From assembly GCF_040802235.1 (NCBI RefSeq), contig NC_133157.1, positions 38,220,501-38,284,500 on the forward strand: a stretch of DNA of 64,000 nt, written 5' to 3'. Origin of the DNA: Manis javanica (Eukaryota > Chordata > Mammalia > Pholidota > Manidae). The translations under genes and the position numbers were made by a program. The stretch's first letter is position 1; each line of letters opens with the position of its first letter. Shown here one piece after another: positions 58,225 through 64,000 of the stretch. Below the pieces are notes generated by a model. The model saw only the letters and a list, made by a program, of their open reading frames with translations, had not been told where the DNA came from and did no database searches.

Positions 58225-59730
58225 TTGAAATATAAAGACCATGTTTTAATATCAAAATAATCTACAGAATCCCAGATACATGCAATTACATTTTAGCACC
58301 TTTTGAAGAATACATAACAAAAAGCTATGGATTTAGAAATGTTTGAAACAACTTATATTTAATTAGTTACAATATCTAAAAGCACTGAAAAAGGCAGAAC
58401 ATTATCTAGGGAATACTACTTACTCAGTTCATAAATAATACTTGGTATAATTATGGATTATGCAAAATTTGCTAAACTCCACAGTTCCTCAGAGATAAAT
58501 AAGGCCTACTCTCAAGTGTATTTAAATATTATGTCTTCAAGGATGATAGGAAAGTGATTCTGTAACAGAATTTACTGTAATACCTGTCTATACACAGAGT
58601 AAGACTCTATGGATAAGTAAGTCTTATTAAGCATCCATCCAAGAGAAGTAATAAAAGATGAGGCAATATAGATACAAAAGTGTTTCATAATAATGAAAAA
58701 TTGGAAATATTAGAAATGTCTAATTATAGCTATTATAATGTGTATAGAGTGTTAAAGTGAGAGAAGAGGTATAGCTGAAAACTTGATTAAAAATAAACAA
58801 AAACAAATGTCATGGATTGTGATTCAGCAGCAAAGAGAAGTATAAAAGGAATACAGAACCTAATTTTTAGGTAAAGAAATTAGTTGAAATCAGAGTGGGT
58901 GGAACTGCAGAAAAATATCCACTGAACTGATGAACCTAAACTTGGATTGTGAGGAGTTAGATACTCAGGATCTCCTGTAGATACATAACAAGGACTCAGC
59001 ATATCCATCTGAGGGCTGAGTAGGAACTGAACACAGCTTCTTAAAGGTTAAAGTAATCTTAGACCATCTGAGATACTAATCTGTTTTCGTAAAAGTGTAA
59101 GTAGGGTAAAGATTTGAGTATAGGGTTGGTAAGTTAAATCACGTAAATACTAATTTATATGAATTCAGGATAATCTGTGTATTCATTGTTAAATGTCTGC
59201 TGTTTAGAGAATCTAGCATTTCAGTTCTTGAAACTTTAGTTTGAAATATGGCATTGATATTAAATTCATCACATTAAATTAGAAAGATAAAGAAAACCTG
59301 ACTAAATGTGTAAATTATTTGAATGTTTAAAATAAATTGATTTGCTATGCATTTAGTTTACTAGATTTATAAGATTTGATTAAGGGCTTATAAATGTTTT
59401 GCTTTTTTGGGTATATTCTGTCAGGCATTCAAAGTACCTGAAAAAGAAAATCAAATATTTTAAATTTATAACTGAAATTTAAAATATTTAAGAAAATTTG
59501 CCTAAATTCTGAATAAGGGTAAGCATTTAAGGAATTAGGTTTTTTAACTTGACAATCTAACTTTGTTTAAAGAATTAATAAAATGTTGTTTTTATATAGA
59601 TAAAGCTAAATTTAAAAAGTAGATAAGATTTATAGGTTGAAATTTTACAAAAAAATGAGGTTTAGAAAATTTGTGACAGAAAAAAATCTATTTTCAACTG
59701 AAGGAAGTATAGAGACCCCTCATTCAATAA
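58225..59730. other. Unassigned AT-rich non-coding DNA
   Basis: No supported feature over about 1.5 kb. Confidence 0.4.
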
Positions 59731-59734
59731 AAAC

Positions 59735-60090
59735 TCTGTGGTTGCCAGAGGCTAGAGTGTTGGGGAACTGGGGAGATGTTGGTCAAACGATTCAAGCTCT
59801 GTTATAAGATACACAAGTTTTGAGGATTTTATGTATAGAATAGTGATAAAAGTTAATACTGTATTGTATATTTGAGATTTGCTAAGATAATAGATCTTAA
59901 GTGTTCTTACTACACATGTAAGAAGGTAATTATGTAAGCTGATGAATGTGTTGATTAACTTGATAGTGGTAATTATTTCTCAGTGTTTATATTAAATCAC
60001 ATTATATGCCGTTTAAAAAACCTCCCATTGTACAAGATAAATATATACAATTTTGTAAATTATACCTCAGTAAATCTGGAGAAAAAAACA
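59735..60090 (+). mobile_element. LINE-1 3' UTR (L1MA type)
   Basis: TCTGTGGTTGCCAGAGGCTAGAG, TTAATACTGTATTGTATATTTG, ATAATAGATCTTAAGTGTTCTTACTACACATG, TTAACTTGATAGTGGTAATTATTTC, ATATATACAATTTTGTAAATTATACCTCAGTAAATCTGGAG, then an A-rich tail. This is a clear sense L1 3' UTR with its original 3' end. Confidence 0.9.
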
Positions 60091-60139
60091 TATCAGCATC
60101 TAATGATAGCAGAAGACTTAAACCAATTCATGGAATACA

Positions 60140-60350
60140 TTTGGTGGTGATGACGATACTGATGAGAGCTGACATTGCATCCTTACTTGGTGCTAAGCAC
60201 AAACAAAACAGGACTTTTAAGATTTTCTGAACAATATTTTGAGGTATATATTGCTATTATTTTTTCCATTCACAGAAGAGAAACTGAAGCTTATGATGAC
60301 TGAGTTACATGACTGAAGTCACATAGCTGGCAGGTAGTAAAATTAAAGAG
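60140..60350 (-). repeat. MIR SINE, antisense
   Basis: GACATTGCATCCTTACTTGGTGCTAAGCAC, then TTCCATTCACAGAAGAGAAACTGAAGC, then AGTCACATAGCTGGCAGGTAG: the MIR complement in the right order. Confidence 0.72.
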
Positions 60351-60464
60351 CAAATGTAATGAGACCTTAGAGAAAGGACAAATGCCTAAAAACTTACATT
60401 CTTTCAGTCAAAATTTTCTAGAAAATAATTAGGAATTGGAATATGGACTGGGCTTTCAAAAATG

Positions 60465-60555
60465 ATAGCAAAACCCCTCAGCGGAGCCCTTGGACATGTA
60501 CATTGTGTGGAGAGTAGCTTCATAGGAAGTGCTCAATAAATGGCTCTTTTGAAAA
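60465..60555 (+). repeat. MIR SINE 3' tail
   Basis: CAAAACCCCTCAGCGGAGCCC, then AGTAGCTTCATAGGAAGTGCTCAATAAATGGC matches the last part of MIR in sense. Confidence 0.6.
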
Positions 60556-60559
60556 AAAA

Positions 60560-62780
60560 ATGATAGCAAAAGAACCTATTTCTTTCCTGAAAGCTTAAGA
60601 GAGCAGAAGGATTTGTAAGCCTGAATTTCAAAACAACTTTTTAGTTTTTAGTAGTTGTTTGTATGTCATTTCAAAAGGAAGGAAAGTTGGATATGCAGGC
60701 AAACATTTCTAAATATGGGGGATAGTATTTTTGTGGTTCTGATAAACTGTTTTGGAATAAACTTTACTATACACATGCACAAATTCCATATATATACATA
60801 TGGTGCATATGGGTGTACAAACACAACTTGGGACAAATGCAAAGATATCTAACAATGGTTTTCTAGGTGTGATTAAGGGTTTTAACTTAGCTATGCATTA
60901 GCAATATGTTTATGTTGGCTTATTGTCAGTGATGCTGTCTTAGTTTTTTGTTTTGTCATTAATAAAAGTCCTACCTGTTGGGATATACGAATTATCTGTA
61001 GGCAATTTTCTCCAAATGCTTTTTAGTAAAGGAACTGATAAACCAGAAGAATGAACAATTTGTATTGCATATAAGTGAGTATCCTACTACCTCAGGTACT
61101 CGATATTGATAACAACTATCTAGGCAAAGTGGTTTTTAAAAATCAGATTCAAATGACATTAAGGACAAATCATGTCATTTCCCTTCCCTCTTTTTCATCT
61201 TACCTCCATTATTACATAAAAACAAACACAAACATGCAGATATTAAAGTTGATTCACATACATATAAATATAAGAAGTTATAGCTTAAAACATGTATATG
61301 TCCTAATATATTTGCCTTCAAAAGGAAAAGACACAGTATTGGTCAATGAGTAAAGATGATGTGCAATTGTTTGTTTCCCCTGAGGTAGAGTAAGAACTTC
61401 CAGGTCATCAGTCAACAAGTGTTTATTGTTTATCCCAGAGTTGTCTTACAAGTGTAAGAAATAGAAAGATCAATATGCCATCCACACAATCCAATAACAG
61501 TATCAAAAAAACGTTCTAAAAAATACATACCTCTTTTACATGGAGATTTAAGTATAAAGTTATTCCCTTTTTCAAAAATCACTTACAATTAAAACCTCTC
61601 CAAAGTAAGTACACAGTTTTGTTTAAAGTAACAATGGTGCTTAATAATTGTATGAATAATTGTATGAATATTTTTCTTCAGGTAAAATGAGGAAAAGTGG
61701 AATTAACAGCAAATATTAGAAAAGATTCTGGAAAGCATAAGCAGAGTCTCCACATGTAGAAATGGAAATGGAGGCTAAGCAGAAGGACGGACTATCTGCT
61801 GGAGCATTGAAGGTACACGCCAAGGTACACACAGGGCTCCTCAGCAAGGTAGCAGAATAACAGTTATGAGAGGCATTTAATGAAATCTCTCTTCCATTTA
61901 ACTGACTACTAACTTAACCAAGCAGAGATTTCATTGTCCATATTACCAAGAATACAGATGTAACAAAAATTAAAATTAGTTCAGAAAAATCACTAAACCC
62001 GCAAACAGCAGCATTAACAACTAGCAGCAAATAGCACCAAAACCTGGAGATTGGAGGGTTTGGTTCACAGGGTAGCTACATTATATTATTTACATGTCTA
62101 CTTTTCAACAGAAAGTCATGAGAAATGAAAAGAAACAAGGACGTGCACTGACTCTTCCTTAAAGAAAAACTAGGCTATTCCATGATGGGAAGTTGAAGGT
62201 CAGAACCTGTAAGGAGAATGAAGAGACTCGTATTGTGTTGGAAAAGGCTTGAATGTGATTTAAATTAAGTTTTTATAGAAACGGACTTAGGGACTATGGA
62301 GGCAGGATCAAAATGAAAGCCCTAATTGGTTGCTTATTTAAAATCATCAGGCTAATAGTCTGGAAATACTCAAAAGAGACATTTTGGAAATAGAGGATGT
62401 AGAAAGGAAATCTGTCAGAATTCAGTGCATGATACTGTATATAACTTACTGTGGAAGGTAGTTTTGGCACTTCCACATGTTCTATTTCACCTACTGTTAT
62501 CTCTTATAAGGGACTGATTGTATATAAAAATTGACCTGAATTAGCACTTAGGGTATACAATAATTCAGCCAGAAAATTCATCAAATGGACACATTGTACT
62601 GTATAAAAACATGACACTCCCAAAGAGATTAAATCAAGCTGGAATGGAATTTCTTTTACCTTAATTTTAAAACATTTTAAAGAAAAAGATATGAGAAAAG
62701 TCTTCCATAATAAGTATTTCAAATAACAAAGATTTTATGACTGTTCCAGATATGTGTGAAATATCTGTGATAAACTTTTG
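60560..62780. other. Unassigned AT-rich non-coding DNA
   Basis: No supported gene or repeat family over 2.2 kb. Confidence 0.4.
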
Positions 62781-62784
62781 TTAC

Positions 62785-63290
62785 AGGTTGAGTTTATTCT
62801 CTTTGGTCCTTGTCCCTAGGCAACAAAGAATTGAAAGTTAGAGACATAATAGTCTCTAACTTAAGCAGAGCAAAATTAAGCAGAGCAAAAATTTTATTTG
62901 AATGCGCTCTGAGGGAGAAGTGATCCAGAGTCAAGGTAGACAAAGGCCTCCATCCAGATGGGAAGCCTATATATTGCATTCTGGCTAGGAGGGTGCCTCT
63001 TTGATTGACAAGGTGGGGCTATTTGATTGACGGGTCTGCCTCTATAGCCATCCCTCTAAGTGCGCATGTCCTTCCCTATGCTGAGGTGTGTTTTGGGCAG
63101 TTCTTAGTTTTGTTTAGTTAAGCCCACATTTGAATCAGGTTGGGACTGGTCCTGATTGACAAAGAAGTCATTTTCCTGTAAATCCTTTGTTATCTTCACC
63201 TGGGACTCCCTACACAGGCAGTTTGGGCAGTTTTTCCTTGAACTTTATCTTCCCTTTCCCCAGGTTGGTCATGTCTTTTTACCTAATAGT
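62785..63290 (-). mobile_element. Candidate LTR, unidentified family, antisense
   Basis: This block is GC-richer than its surroundings. Its minus strand carries an AATAAA in CATTCAAATAAAATTTT (about 62890), as in an LTR R region. It also has a perfect 15-bp-type direct repeat (TTAAGCAGAGCAAAA twice at 62860-62890), a 9-bp inverted repeat at 62837-62860, and three TGATTGAC octamers. No retroviral coding region is adjacent. Neither the boundaries nor target duplications could be set. Confidence 0.4.
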
Positions 63291-63294
63291 TTCT

Positions 63295-64000
63295 TTTTTT
63301 ACTTTAAAAAATTCCAGTTATGAAGAGAAAATAGCTTCACTTAATTTGTCTTATAATGAATGAAAAATATGGTTAACTGTAGTGATTCCAGATCTGTTAA
63401 CTACTGGGTACTGTTTAATCCCAGAAGTTGGAGTCTCTGTGAGTGTGTGTGTGTGTGTTTGTGTGCTCAATTTGATGTGTCTCTGAGGCTAAACTTCTCT
63501 TGATTAGAAATTTTTTCACATGGCTTCTTATATTTTAATATATTCTTGAAAATTTTGCAACATGTGCAGTGGAATTTTAGGGCTCAGCTGAATATCTTGT
63601 CTAAACATTTCACATAAAATGAGGAAGTCCAAATAGTTTAAGCCATTTTATCTAAATCACCATCAAATATTGGCTTACTTGATACTGAAATCCTTATATT
63701 TTGAGGCTAAGAATTAAACCTAAAATCCTGTTCGTATTATGAATATGGTTTGGCTGCAGGTCTTGTACCTTTATCTTACTGACTTTGAAGCTCACATTAT
63801 TTCCTCTGAAAGGGGCCCTCTTATTTTTCATCCTCTACCAGTCATTGTCAACCCAGGAAAGGGAAACCAGACCAGATAGTTAAAATAATGAATTTAATAT
63901 AGAAAGATGTTTAAGCATTGGGGGGAAGTCTTAATTCCAGGGGAAGATTAATTCTGGGGGAAAATCCTGGGGCAAAATACATTTGAAACCAAAATCAGTC
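63295..64000. other. Unassigned non-coding DNA
   Basis: No gene recognised. A (GT)n tract lies at about 63439-63466. The window ends in unclassified sequence. Confidence 0.4.
63439..63466. repeat. (GT)n microsatellite
   Basis: A run of GT units with one TTT interruption. Confidence 0.85.

Noticed and set aside
1..64000. CRISPR array, operon or prokaryotic system
   Set aside because: No regularly spaced repeats, no compact coding layout and all repeats are mammalian transposons.

Overview
The window is non-coding genomic DNA from a placental mammal. It is AT-rich and CpG-poor, and it is packed with decayed copies of mammal-wide interspersed repeats: LINE-2 (L2), MIR, L1M-type LINE-1, MLT1-type (ERVL-MaLR) LTRs and hAT-Charlie MITEs. 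I found no protein-coding exon I can defend. The longest open frames (about 130 codons) have no recognisable domain. The only frame with family-level protein similarity is a decayed L1 ORF2 endonuclease fragment (39634-39915, minus). The window looks like an intergenic desert or the inside of a very large intron. I see no Alu, B1/B2, typical carnivore SINEC or BovB/Bov-tA copies, and none of the L1 copies looks young, so I do not name a species beyond non-primate placental mammal. All repeat names come from recalled consensus sequences, not from a search.

Layout. 1-5.6 kb: mostly unassigned DNA with a MER20-like hAT element, one MIR and a 37-bp tandem duplication. 5.6-10.4 kb: L2 copies in both orientations, MIRs, a MER5A-like element, an MLT1-like LTR and an antisense L1 3' end. 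12.3-14.1 kb: a possible LTR and a small antisense L1 3' end. 16.3-19.6 kb: MIR, a sense L1 3' end, a near-full-length U2 snRNA retropseudogene and another MIR. 20-28 kb: L2 pieces, including part of the L2 reverse transcriptase region. 28.5-29.5 kb: an L1 with a textbook 5' inversion. 33.5-37.8 kb: an old L1 3' end, a SINE-like fragment with a TTTA tract, G-rich runs and an L2 3' end. 39-42.2 kb: inverted L1 ORF2 endonuclease region, then a sense L1 3' end, then two apparently nested LTRs. 43.4-51.1 kb: MIR, L2 and MLT1-like LTRs. 52-53.6 kb: an unusually long antisense L2. 53.7-55.2 kb: an L1M split by a solo MLT1A LTR with a readable target duplication. 56.7-60.5 kb: L2, hAT, L1 and MIR pieces. 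62.8-63.3 kb: a candidate LTR that I cannot name.

There is no operon, CRISPR array, bacterial system or intact mobile element here, and I found no new biological system. What is readable is insertion history: twin priming, nested insertion with target duplication, and LINE-assisted retrotransposition of a small nuclear RNA. A few unassigned sequence structures, listed in the findings, merit a database search.
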